In this document: one piece after another, positions 52,067-62,311 of the stretch | How the letters are laid out: each line of letters begins with the position of its first letter | How positions within the stretch are numbered: the stretch's first letter is position 1 | Assembly (NCBI GenBank): GCA_034401135.1 | Contig: JAWZSP010000007.1 | Span: forward strand, 4,030,001 to 4,094,000 | Length of the DNA stretch: 64,000 nucleotides | Reading direction: 5' to 3' | DNA from: Volutella citrinella | Taxonomy: Eukaryota; Ascomycota; Sordariomycetes; Hypocreales; Nectriaceae | Translations under genes and position numbers: made by a program | Notes under the pieces: generated by a model | Told to the model about the DNA's origin: nothing | What the model saw: only the letters and a program-made list of their open reading frames with translations | Databases searched by the model: none

Positions 52067-53304
52067 TCAACAGCTCACTGGCTGTTTTTCCCGCAGAGTT
52101 TCTAGGCTCACGCTGGTCTCGAGTATCCTTTGCAGCAATGTCTTGTAGTCCCATCCCAACTCGGCAGCCGCAAGCAGGGTCAGACTGGCTTGGTCGTCAC
52201 GCCCAGGCCGACCAGGACCCGTCATGTTCTGTGCATAGCAGGATGTTATCAGCTGAATAACCCATCATGATATGGGAAAGGGACGCTTACAGGCTTCATG
52301 TTTACGTCAAAGAGGGCAAATTTGGAACCTGGGCCAAACCGTCGGACGTCTATACGGATTGGCGCCGTGGTGCCCAGAAACTCTGCCACCTCTTCACACT
52401 CCCGCTCAACCTGACTGTATGCAGGGTCAGAAGAGTCAGTAACAACCCTAGAATTTGCTGTCACAGCAACCGTTCCGTTATAAGGAGCTATGCCGTCCGA
52501 GTGATTGAACCTGCTGACCGTCGGAAGTGCCCAGTAGCCCCGGTCTGCCGTTGGTGGCATGACGGTGACAGTCCCCTCCTCTCCCGCGAGAAATTCTTCA
52601 ACAATTATTGTCGCCAAGCCTTCTTTGGCGAGTGATTCCAAGTGAGCTGCAAGCTCCTCTGCATTCCTACATGCCTTGACGCCGTGACTGCCTCGCCCTC
52701 TGGAGGGTTTGGCCACGACGGGGAAAGTCGACTCGTCAAGATCCCCAACAGTCTCGGCTCCCGGGCTGATGAATCGGGCCTTGGGCATCGTGAACGAACC
52801 CTTGCTCCTCAACAACTTGTTTACGTAGGCCTTGTCATCGTACTTTTCTACCACGAGCGGGCCCTGGCCGACGACTCGGAGATCCGACCGGACTCCGATG
52901 CGCGCAGACTGTTGCAGAGGATGAGACGCAAAGAGACTGGTGTTGGCCCAGAGATGGGTTGCGCCCTGGTCAATAGCACTGAGAATTCCGTCCTCGCTGT
53001 CCGGAAAGCACCAGTCGTCGTGGTTCGCCGGGTCAGGATGGCTGCTAGGCGTAAGGACATCAACGCCTTGGCATTTGCTCAGATTGTATGCGATGTCGGC
53101 GCCCGAGTCTCGGTAGCCTTAAAATTAGTCGATCAAACTCAGGACTGATAACATATTCGATCGAGGAGACCTACCGCCTGGCTTGATAGGTTTCTTGGTC
53201 CCATCGATGATGGGCGGCTCAAGTGCCTGGTATAGGACCGCAACTCGTGGTTTAACCAACGGGAGGGAGGCTCCTACAATTCGGGCTGCAGATGCGGCAG
53301 CCAT
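52067..53304 (-). CDS. ATP-grasp domain protein (D-Ala-D-Ala ligase-like)
   Basis: Exons on the minus strand: 53175..53304, 52291..53117 and 52067..52228; 372 residues. Introns of 57 and 62 nt (GTAGGT, GTAAGC donors) are in phase. The N-terminal domain reads PRVAVLYQALEPP then GYRDSGADIAYNL. The ATP-grasp core has a small ATP-binding lobe (FPVVAKPSRGRGSHGVKACR, with the lysine and Gly-rich loop), EEFLAGEEGTVTVMPP and the metal-binding end FALFDVNMKPNMTGPGRPGRDD rebuilt across the last intron. Such enzymes ligate a carboxylate to an amine via acyl phosphate. Fungi have no peptidoglycan, so a dipeptide or small-metabolite ligase is likely; substrate unknown. Convergent with the histidine kinase. 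Confidence 0.88.
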
Positions 53305-53660
53305 AGTTATTGATGGAGAAGCGGGATGAGGCGTGGAGAGTCACCTCTGGAACAACAAGCGGTCTGTCTCATCTGATTGCGGGGCTGCCGGTTCGGCTCC
53401 GATCCGATCCCGGCATTAACTACCCTGCATTCCTCGCCTACCACCCTCAACTACCAGCATTATCTTTTCTCATGCGATCCCGTACTTGAAGTGTCAAATT
53501 GTGCCAATTTTGCTAATTCCCTGCTTCTCCTACTCACTAGAAGACACACCTTGATACACTTGCGGAATTGACAAGTTCATGCTACCAGTTATTCGAGTTA
53601 TCAACCCTTCCACACTACAAACAATATTCAGCACAGCCAATTCGCCAAATCCGTTTCGTA
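53305..53660. other. Intergenic region upstream of the ATP-grasp gene
   Basis: 356 bases of ATP-grasp promoter and hydrolase 3' flank. Nothing further recognised. Confidence 0.4.
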
Positions 53661-54644
53661 TTACCACAAGCCAACGAGCTTTCTGCACCATCGAACAACA
53701 CGAAAAGACGTCCCGAAAATGTGTCCAAAGAGCAGCGGTAGCCCAAACCGGTACCAGGTGAGTGGCTGCCACAATCTAGCCGCAGGAACGGTAATCTTGT
53801 TTCGCGTCTCCTGGCTAGATGGCCTACCGCCTAGCAATCTGCCAGAAAATGCTTCGACGGCTTCGGCCACAATGCCAGCCGTCTCCTCGGGCTGGCTCAG
53901 AAACGGCGAATGGCTCGTCTGCAGTTCCCGGTGCTCAACCAAAACCCCCAAGTCCCTGGCGACGCCTATCTGCAGCCGCTGCACGACTACCGGCAGGCCC
54001 CGATCCTCTGCCGTGCCAATGTACCATACGGGCACGTCCATCCAGCCAGCATAGGAAAACTCGCCTCCTTCGAAAAGGGATTTGAGACTGTGAGTCGTGA
54101 GCTGGGACACCCAGTAGTCGGCCTCGGGATCCGGCAGGTCGTGATAGAACAAGTCGCGCGGAGAAGTGACAAACTCAGCAAAGCCCGTCTCCTTGTTGGC
54201 GCGCCAGTACGGGGGTGGATGTCCGAGGAACGGGTCCATAAAGGCGTAGCCGGTGAAGGTGAAGCCCGAGGCTATGAGGATGAGACCAATGACGTGGCCC
54301 TTGACGACTATATCGGATTGGCCTGGGGCTTTGGCGCTGGTTGACGCGGAGATGGTATCTGGCGACTTTGTGAAGCCCTTTATGGCGCTGTTGCCGACCA
54401 TGCCGCCGTAAGAGTGAGCGATGACAATAGCATCGCGCCCGCTGCTGGTCTCACTGGAGATTGCTTCGCGGGTGGCGTCTATGTCGTCTTTGAAGGTCGC
54501 TGCAGGGTTGCCAGACGTCGAGGGAAGGGTGACCAGCACGCATTTGAGGCTGTGTCTGTCTTCGAGGATCTTGACAATCTTTTCGTAGCATTTCGGCTTA
54601 TGCCACGAACCGGGGACAAAGACGAGGGTTGGGAGATTGGACAT
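53661..54644 (-). CDS. Alpha/beta hydrolase (AB hydrolase-1/-6 type)
   Basis: Single-exon ORF of 327 residues from the ATG at 54644; the frame upstream starts only with a TTG. LVFVPGSWHKPKCYEKI opens the fold with the oxyanion-loop region, and the nucleophile elbow is VIAHSYGGMVG. The Asp region is VPVWYIGTAEDRGLP and the His is in LQTSHSPFLSQPEETA. This matches the family of short fungal esterase/EstA-like hydrolases. The last ~50 residues (after VEAFSGRL) are basic and hydrophobic and go beyond the usual domain, so the true 3' end may involve an intron. A TATATA element lies about 105 nt upstream. Confidence 0.85.
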   Translation of the reverse strand: MSNLPTLVFVPGSWHKPKCYEKIVKILEDRHSLKCVLVTLPSTSGNPAATFKDDIDATREAISSETSSGRDAIVIAHSYGGMVGNSAIKGFTKSPDTISASTSAKAPGQSDIVVKGHVIGLILIASGFTFTGYAFMDPFLGHPPPYWRANKETGFAEFVTSPRDLFYHDLPDPEADYWVSQLTTHSLKSLFEGGEFSYAGWMDVPVWYIGTAEDRGLPVVVQRLQIGVARDLGVLVEHRELQTSHSPFLSQPEETAGIVAEAVEAFSGRLLGGRPSSQETRNKITVPAARLWQPLTWYRFGLPLLFGHIFGTSFRVVRWCRKLVGLW

Positions 54645-54914
54645 TTTGACGATTAATGCGCATGCGGACGCGGTTTGTGCATTCAAGGGTGGAGATGACG
54701 AGGGGAGTTAAATTGCATTCCACCAAGACAGAGTTGCATAGCATCGGAGTATATATTTTGCGGCTAGCTGGTCTTGGGCTTTTAGCGGCGTCGGTAGCAT
54801 CCGCGGGATGGCGTTGGCGGCATAGGTAGGACAAGATCATCGGCTAGCTTCTAGCTCTAGGATTATGATTCCATCTATGAATACAGTGTAAACGAGAAGC
54901 GGTCTACAAATACA

Positions 54915-56981
54915 TCACGCCGGGGAACCCTGCCCAAGCAGCCAACTGGCCATGCCGTGGACGATGCCAACCAAGACAAGCACAACGCCGGCAACAGCCC
55001 CGTAGATGCCACTAAAGACGAAAGAAACAGCCGCCACCGGGTCCCTCGCACTCCTCTTGACGGCCCCAAACGCCCACTTCGCATCGCTCTTGGCCTCACC
55101 AATCGCCCACGACAGCGGCGACGGCTTGGCGGGTCGCTGCTTGACCTTGGGCCGCGACCCCGGGAACACAGCGGCGCCCTTGCGCTTGTGGGCCAGGTCG
55201 TTGAGCGTGAGCGTGTGGTCCTCATGATGACGAGCCTTGACGCTCTCCCTCGTCAGCATGCCGCGCACCTTGGCCTTCTCGTCGGCCGTGTTGTGCTCCC
55301 ACCACTGCCGGACCGTGTCGAACATGTACGTCTGGATGGGCGTCCTGCTGCGGCCGGGGAACGCCGGGTGGTGCAGAATGGACAGGATCTCGCGGATGGT
55401 GGCCTCTGCGTCCCGGAAGGGGTCGTCCCAGCACTTGACGACCTGCTGCGTCGTCCAGTTGGTCGTGACGGTCGACACGAGGCCGGCGGGCTGGTTGAGC
55501 ACGTTGCTGAAGTGGTCCTTTGAAATGTCCGAGTGGCTCGGGTCGGACCCGTCGCCGGCCTGGTAGACGTCTGCCGATGTCGAGTTGGCGGCTTCGGCGT
55601 CGACGCGCTCCTTGGCAGCCTTGACGGCGTTGCGCAACTGCATGATGGAGCTTTCAATCATGAGGGATAGGTACTTGAAGACGAGCTGGTCCGTGTACTT
55701 TCCAATCTGGCTGCTGGACTCGTCGGACAAGACTGGTTCCGCGTCGTGCTGCTCCGTGCTCTCCTGGACCCATTTCTTGATCCTGTCGTGGAGGTAGAAG
55801 ATTGGCTCGATGGACTGCCAGAGCAGATTCGCATCGATGGTGCTCTCGGTAGTCGTGCCGTCTTTGTTTGACGCGGCAGACTCCTCTGCTTTTTTGAAGA
55901 GAACTCCGACTGCCTCTAGCTGCTTGAGAATCGTGGGGTCGTTGATGGTGGCTTTCGAGGCCAGGGTGCTGAGGGCCTGGATCGCAGCCTTGAGCAAGTC
56001 GTACAGCTGCTGAAAGGCCATTTCTCCCAGGTTGAGTTCCTGCGTCTTGTCAGAACACGGATTTTACACACGGGCATGGTATTGGCTACTTACGTTTTCG
56101 AGATTCTTGAGAGACCCCTTGCATTGCAGCACGGCCATGTCATCGGCCTCGCCAAGAAGACTGTGGAAGATGTCGAGCATGCCAAATGTCCCAGTAACAA
56201 TGGGTGGCACTATTCGGCCCCGCCAACCCGGAGCCTTGACCCGGCAGGCATCCCCAACAAAGGCAAAGACATCCTCCTCTCCCAACTCGCGCAAGCACAG
56301 TTCGGTAAAGTTGCTGTGGGCGGAAAAGTCTTCGAGCGTGTGTAGAGCAGCACCCAGATGGATAAAGGCCTCCTTTTTCGCCTTTGGGTCCTTCTGTCGG
56401 CCTAGCTTGATGCACTCCCTCAGCTGCCTTGTCACATAGTCGGCTGCCGTGTCCCATCCGTTGCCCGAGTTGGCAATGTAGTTCTTCATACCCGTTTTCG
56501 GGTCAAACTCGAGTTCTCTCGGATCCAGCGGGCCGCGGAGACGGCTGTCAATCTTGTTTGCATTCTGCGCATAACCCTTGGGGTTGTCAATGTGCTCGAC
56601 ATGGGTGTAGCACCCCAGTCTCTCCCTCGTCACCTCGAACTCATCCGTAGCAAAGCCAAACTCGAGGAAGCCCAGGATGCTCACGATGGCCCTCAGCACG
56701 GGCTCGGGCACATTCTCAAGACACGTGGTATCGATGATCTGAGAGAAGTCGCGCAACCAGTTGCCAAAGTAGATCTGGCGGCGCTCGAGCTGGGTGAAGC
56801 GGTAGTGGGTGACGAAGCTGGCTGGCAGGTAGCGCAGCACCTCGGCAATGTCGCCGTGGCGCCATACATAGCCGTTAAACTCGCTTGTGCCAGCCACCTC
56901 TCCGGCTCCAAAGGCTGATGCGCGACCGGCGAACAGGAGGCACACCAGCACCACCAAGAGAAGCCGTGATGTGTATGTCAT
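54915..56981 (-). CDS. Het-C family heterokaryon incompatibility protein
   Basis: Exons on the minus strand: 56094..56981 and 54915..56039 with a 54-nt GTAAGT...CAG intron; 670 residues. A signal peptide (LLLVVLVCLLFAGRASA) is followed by FGAGEVAG and the Het-C domain with WRHGDIAEVL, IYFGNWLRDFSQIIDTT, AFIHLGAALHTLEDFSAHSN and GTFGMLDIFHSLLGEADD. The second half is helical with a Pro/Lys-rich stretch and a C-terminal hydrophobic segment (VSFVFSGIYGAVAGVVLVLVG). In Neurospora, het-c alleles control non-self recognition after hyphal fusion, with specificity in a variable segment; members also occur as single-allele genes in many fungi, so an incompatibility role here is not shown. Confidence 0.92.
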
Positions 56982-57761
56982 TTTGCTTGACGAAATGGTG
57001 ACGTCATAGAAGCTAGAGAGGACAGAGGATGATGTGCGCCAAGATTAGTTGGCCACTGAGAGACGGAGGGAAGTCGGAGGATAGTAATTCCGCCCGAGCT
57101 AATTTCACACAAACGTCAAAGTCCCTCCTGCACAGCAATTTTAGTCCCTAGCGAAAAGCTGAACATCTTCAACGCTCAAGCGCCACACTGCTCGCGACCC
57201 ATGCCATTTTTAGCCACGGTCGCCCAGGGTCGCAGTGGACGATGCCCCCACCGTGCAGTCAGCCTTACAGTCGGGTCATCGGCGACCACCCGGCAATCGG
57301 CACAGGACACTTGTCTTTGAAGCATGCTTTATTTCCGTTCTACTCATCACTATTATGCATGCTCCCGTGGGGTATTTGAGATTTAGAGTTGTCATCAGTC
57401 AACTCACTAAATAGACAAGTATCAAAAACTCTGCCCCCTACAGCGTCGATGCCCCGAGAGCCGATGAATAGGGATGGACGTAGGATGGCTGGGCGCCTGT
57501 GGGAGCACTAGCGCTTATGATACAGCCCTTTCAAAGCTCTCGTCGCCTTAGCGCTTATGGATACGTAATATTACCAATGCCAGCTGTGAGATTGCATGAA
57601 TATAACTTTCAGCTTCCCTCCTCTGACGCGACTGTCCATGGCTCTCCTGCTTGCATCTCCAGCTCTCCATACTCAAAGCGTGTCGGCCGTGTATCAGAAC
57701 CACCACTGTAAATAACTCCTTGATCAACATCCCATCACCAACTCTCGTCAGCCTCGCAAAC
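56982..57761. other. Divergent intergenic region between Het-C and the sulfotransferase-like gene
   Basis: 780 bases of shared upstream sequence. GCGCTTATG occurs twice (57509 and 57551 area) as a small direct repeat. No gene recognised. Confidence 0.45.
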
Positions 57762-58571
57762 ATGCGCTTCATCTCCGACGACCGCAAGGTCGAATCCAAG
57801 GCGCCCTGCATGAAAGTCATCGCCGGCGGCCTATCTCGCTGCGCATCATCGTCTGTCCAGGCGGCCCTGGAATCCGACGTCCTGGGCCAAGACCCATGCA
57901 TGCACATGGCACACATTGCGCCGCACGTCGACCGGGAGAAGCTGGTCCTCGCTGCGCTGGACGAGGAGAACGCGGAGAAGCGCCAGAAGATTCTGCACCA
58001 GATATTCGACGGATACAAGGCGACGACAGACTTCCCCGGCTGCCTATTCGTCGACGACTTGATGGACATGTACCCGGACGCCGTGGTCATCCTGAACCAG
58101 CGCAACAGCGCGGCTGAATGGGTCCGCAGCATGGGCGACAGCCTGCGCTTCTTCGGCTCCGGCGCCTACTACTGGCCCACGTTTCTGTGGCAGACGGACC
58201 GGCTGCACTATGCCCTGCACCGCCACGCCTACGCATACGCGGACAAGCGCTTCCCGGGCGTCGACCTCTACTCGACCCAGTTCTACGACCTGCACAACCA
58301 GTGGGTGAGGGACGAGGCCAAGAAGCGCGGCGCTACCGTCGTCGAATGGCGTCCGTCCGATGGCTGGGGCAAGATCTGCGACGCGCTCGGCAAGGATCTG
58401 CCCAAGGACGGGCGGCCGTTTCCCCGGCTCAACGAGGCGTCGCAGGTGACCATGCTCAAGCGGATCCTGGTTGTTCGGGGCCTCGTCTCGTGGGCTGCGG
58501 CTGCTGGTGCAGTCTGGGCGGCTTGGAAGTATGGACCTGGTCTGGTCAAGGCTGTGGCGGATATGTTGTAA
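57762..58571 (+). CDS. Sulfotransferase-like protein (fungal P-loop NTPase family)
   Basis: Single-exon ORF of 269 residues from the ATG at 57762. MKVIAGGLSRCASSSVQAALE is the position of the PAPS 5'-phosphate loop of this fungal family, normally GLxRTGTxSxxxAL, and here is substituted. ATTDFPGCLFVDDLMDMYPDAVVILNQRN with AAEWVRSM is the 3'-phosphate-binding region, well conserved. WRPSDGWGKICDALGKDLP and FPRLNEA are the C-terminal family signatures. The last ~25 residues form one transmembrane helix (GLVSWAAAAGAVWAAWKYG). Function is unproven; the altered loop makes classical PAPS use uncertain. Confidence 0.82.
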   Translation: MRFISDDRKVESKAPCMKVIAGGLSRCASSSVQAALESDVLGQDPCMHMAHIAPHVDREKLVLAALDEENAEKRQKILHQIFDGYKATTDFPGCLFVDDLMDMYPDAVVILNQRNSAAEWVRSMGDSLRFFGSGAYYWPTFLWQTDRLHYALHRHAYAYADKRFPGVDLYSTQFYDLHNQWVRDEAKKRGATVVEWRPSDGWGKICDALGKDLPKDGRPFPRLNEASQVTMLKRILVVRGLVSWAAAAGAVWAAWKYGPGLVKAVADML

Positions 58572-60190
58572 CTTCACGTCGTGTACGAACAGTGTTTCCT
58601 GCATTTATACCCATCGCGTTACCAACCAGCACTTGAAATGTGTAGCTTAATCAGAATGGAAGTAAAAAGCCAGTGGACGGTACATGGACATTCGGTTTTT
58701 ATGTCTATTTCTTTTGCTTATTACATAACATGGCCGTGACCTGACACATGTAATATCGACACCCACTATTCCTCGTGTTGGGCCACATGTCTCGAATGTT
58801 CATGACTCCGATGCAGTGGTTCGCAGCGGGATCTATCCTGGTACTGCTCCATGGATCAACGTTGCATGCGTCAAGCATGTCGCTTGCTACCGAGTGTCTG
58901 GGTTGAAAGTGGGAGGGAGAAGAAAGGGGCGTCAGGTTGTGGGGCAGCTCGTCAACCGTTGCCAAGTTTACGGAGGTCGGATGCTTTACGGCCAGAAGAC
59001 GACTAAATTCGACTTGTTTCGAGCGGGCAGTTGAAATGCCGTACAAATGGTGTCGAAAAGGGAAGTCCGAAAACTCCTGGAAAGACGAGTACGGGACCAG
59101 GTTCTACCGCCCTCCCTTATTCCGTTACTCCGGCTTGGCTCCACCAAAGAACCAGCAAACACCAGATTGGCATGCTCGTGATGGTCATGGTTTTTCGCTG
59201 ATTGATAAAAAATCACGCTGCCCGAAGGATCGTTGCCCTGGCCAGACATGGGCCGGCATCCTTGCGGTGAACTGCTGACAAGTCGATGCAACCGTGGGCC
59301 TGTCGACAGCCGGGGTACGCAACAGCCAACTGGGTGCGTCTCGTCGAACCACATGGCGCGGAGCCGGGGACAGGGCCCGCATGGCCAAGGAACCGTTAGG
59401 CAGCAGGTTAAATCGCTGCTTCATTGGGGAACCCGTATGGCAAAAATGTGCAGCCCACGAGCATCCACAGTTAGGTCCTGCGGTTTGCATTGCATAGCTT
59501 CTTCCGTCTTGGCTCCGGTTCCTGTCTCTGAAGCCTGGGAATCATTGGCTACATTCACCACAACAGCTCGCACAAACTGTGAACAAGCGGTGCTCCGTAT
59601 ACGTGCCAATCAACTCAACTCAACCTTGAAGCTACATGTAACGTTATCCCACGCCTCGCAAGGCTAGTGTGAAAAGGCCGCCCACGCTGCTGGGTTCTAC
59701 GGCGACGCCGATGCACGGCATTAGGTGGGATTACTCGGACCAGGTGATGATCTGCGTCTCCAGCCCAATCACATCGCCTTCCCATTACCCTGGCAAGTGT
59801 CGGTGGCACGAGCGTGAGGGGACACACCCTTGATCTTATCAATCTAAAAGACTGTTTCTGGTGGAACCCTTCAAGGCGAGGTGCCACTCGCAGCGACACG
59901 TCGGCCCACCGTCATGATTGGTCTCGTCAAAAGGACGGCCGGCATAGCGCCTACATCGGCGTTTACGTGCGACCTTTGAACAAGCCGTCCCTGGCATGCT
60001 CCACCGACACGGAAGACCCGTTCTTGGCGGGTGGGTGGATGGGTTTGCACATCCCTTCCTTAAATCGACTTCTCCCGCTCGGTCTCGAAGTCTTTCCGGT
60101 TGCCAACTTGACCTCCTTCCACATTTGCTTGTTCGCGGGACTTGCTTTATTGTTTTGTCATCAACAGATTGCCTTGCAGGCGTCGTCACG
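58572..60190. other. 1.6-kb intergenic region upstream of the siderophore-type transporter
   Basis: Holds the sulfotransferase-like 3' flank and the transporter promoter. A GATA palindrome lies at 59830-59842. Overlapping frames of 60-175 codons on both strands have no family resemblance. Confidence 0.5.
59830..59842. promoter_or_regulatory. Palindromic GATA element
   Basis: TTGATCTTATCAA is a perfect palindrome of TTGAT around CTT and contains TGATAA on the minus strand. It lies about 350 nt upstream of the siderophore-type transporter, whose homologues are repressed by the GATA factor SreA/Sre, but it lacks the full ATCWGATAA consensus. Confidence 0.3.
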
Positions 60191-62154
60191 ATGCAAGCCC
60201 AACCCCAGCCCAAGAACGTGGCCGAAGAAACCACCGTCGACGAAAAGCACCCCGCGTACGACAATGAAAGGAACTCGAGCCTGGAGAGCGTCGACCCCAA
60301 CACTGGAGGCCTGGCCGGTGTCGAGAAGATCCAGGCCCTGACCCAGACATGGACGAAGCCATGGCTCATTGCCGTCTACCTCGCGTGAGTAGACCCAAGC
60401 AGCATCGCTCTGTGAGATTCGTGATTTGCTTACCCCGCCGAATAGAATCTGGCTCGTCTTCTTCACCGACTCCATGCAGCAACAAATCTCTGGCTCCCTC
60501 CTGGCCTATGTCACGAGTGCCTTTGCAAAGCACGGTCTGATGCCGGCCACTGGAATCGTGTCCAACATTGTGGCCGGTGTGAGCAAGCTGCCACTCGCTC
60601 GGATCATTGATGTCATCGGCCGAGTCCAAGGTCTCGTAATCATGCTCGTCTTCGTCGTCATCTGTACGCACAGCCTCCTTCAAACGTCTTGGTTCGCGAC
60701 TAACATGATCCCAGCTCTCATCTTGATGGCCGCCTGCGGCAACATTGAGACTTACGCTGCCGCCCAAGTTTTCTACTGGACAGGCATGAACGGCATCGCC
60801 TATGTGCTCAACATCTTCATTGCCGACACTTCGAGTCTCAGGAACCGCATGATTCTGTTTGCCTTCACCACCACTCCGTACATCTCCAACACGTTTGCAG
60901 GCCCAGCCGCCGCCCAGGAGTTCCTGGCCCACAGCACGTGGAGATGGGGCTACGGTGCATTCTGCATCATCATTCCCGCCGTCGTCACGCCCGTCATTGC
61001 CATCATGACGATCCAGATGCAGCGCGCCAAGGCCCGAGGACTCTGGGTCAAGCAAAAGTCTGAGCGGACGTGGTTGGAATCCTGCAAGCACTGGGCCATT
61101 GAGCTTGACGTAATGGGAATGCTCATCGTCGTCGCCGGCTTCTCGCTCGTCCTTTTGCCCTTTAGCATTGCCGCCTATCAGCCACGCGGCTGGAGCGAGC
61201 CTCGCGTCATTGCCATGTGGGTCATTGGCTTCCTCAGCCTCATCGCGTTTCCCTTTTACGAGAAATACATCGCTCCCAAGTCGTTCATCCCCTTTGAGCT
61301 GTTCAAGAACAGGAGCTTGGTGGCTGCCTCCCTGCTTGGCGGCAACATGTGGATCTGCTTCTAGTAAGTGTTGCACTCGTGCTATCTCCAGAATGTTGAG
61401 AGGCTGACTGTGAGAAAGCTGCTACAAGTTGCAATTCCCTTCGTACCTTCAGGTTGTGTACAATCTCAGCGTCTCCAAGGCTGGCTATATCGGCAACATC
61501 TACAACATCGGCTCGTGTGCATGGGGCGTCCTTGCTGGACTGTAAGCTGCTTTGATCGAGCCACCTACGTTATGAATAGTGACTGACACATCTCTTAGGC
61601 TGATGCGATGGACTGACAGATACAAGTGGCTCGCCATGGTCATGCTCCCCCTGCAGATGCTGGCCACTGGCCTCATGCTCAAGTTCCGCATGCCTGATAC
61701 CAACATTGGCCTGGTCATCATGTGCGAGGTCCTTGGATCCATCGCCGGCGGCACTTTCGTCTTGGTGGAACAGATTGCAATCATGGCGTCGCTCCCTCAC
61801 CGGGACATTGCCGTGGGCATCGCCTTGCTTTCGCTGGTGACCAGCGTTGGTGGCGCCATTGGCCAGGCCATCAGCGGCGCTATTTGGACAAACATGATGC
61901 CCAAGAAGCTGGCCAACTACCTCCCCGACGAGCTCAAGGCCAACTCTACCGTCATCTATGGAGACATAATCACGCAGCTGTCCTACCCCGTTGGAAGCCC
62001 CGCGCGAGATGCCATCATCCGGGCTTACGGCGAGACGCAAAAGATTATGATTATCGCGTCTTTGGTCTCGTTGGTCGGGCCCATTGTCTGGATTTGGATG
62101 ATTAAGAACCACCGCCTCAGTAGCAGGGAACAGACCAAGGGTGTTGTGTTCTAA
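60191..62154 (+). CDS. Siderophore-iron-type MFS transporter
   Basis: Exons 60191..60384, 60446..60663, 60715..61363, 61419..61541 and 61599..62154; 579 residues. All phases agree. Splicing gives IAVYLA joined to IWLVFFTDSMQQQISGSL; intron 2 is 51 nt with a CTAAC site and no in-frame stop; intron 3 needs the weak GAGAAAG acceptor, since the CTTCAG acceptor creates a stop. About 14 helices with AAAQVFYWTGMNGIAYVLNI, APKSFIPFELFKNRSL and a C-terminal TNMMPKKLANYLPDE loop match the SIT/ARN family of ferric-siderophore importers. Expected role: uptake of an iron-siderophore complex at the plasma membrane; iron-limited expression is family knowledge. Confidence 0.9.
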
Positions 62155-62311
62155 GGGAGACGTGGGCATTCCCCCATGTACAGAGGGGATGTCAAAGCCA
62201 GTGACGCATAATTGCAAGCGTTTTTGGTTAATAAATTGCTAATAGCATAATAAATGAAGTCATAATATAAATTGATATCCTTCTAGAAACCACATACAAC
62301 CTACTCATGGA

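Noticed and set aside
60366..61376. 336-codon minus-strand frame opposite the siderophore-type transporter
   Set aside because: It crosses the transporter introns and is an Asp/His/Glu-rich shadow of hydrophobic helices.
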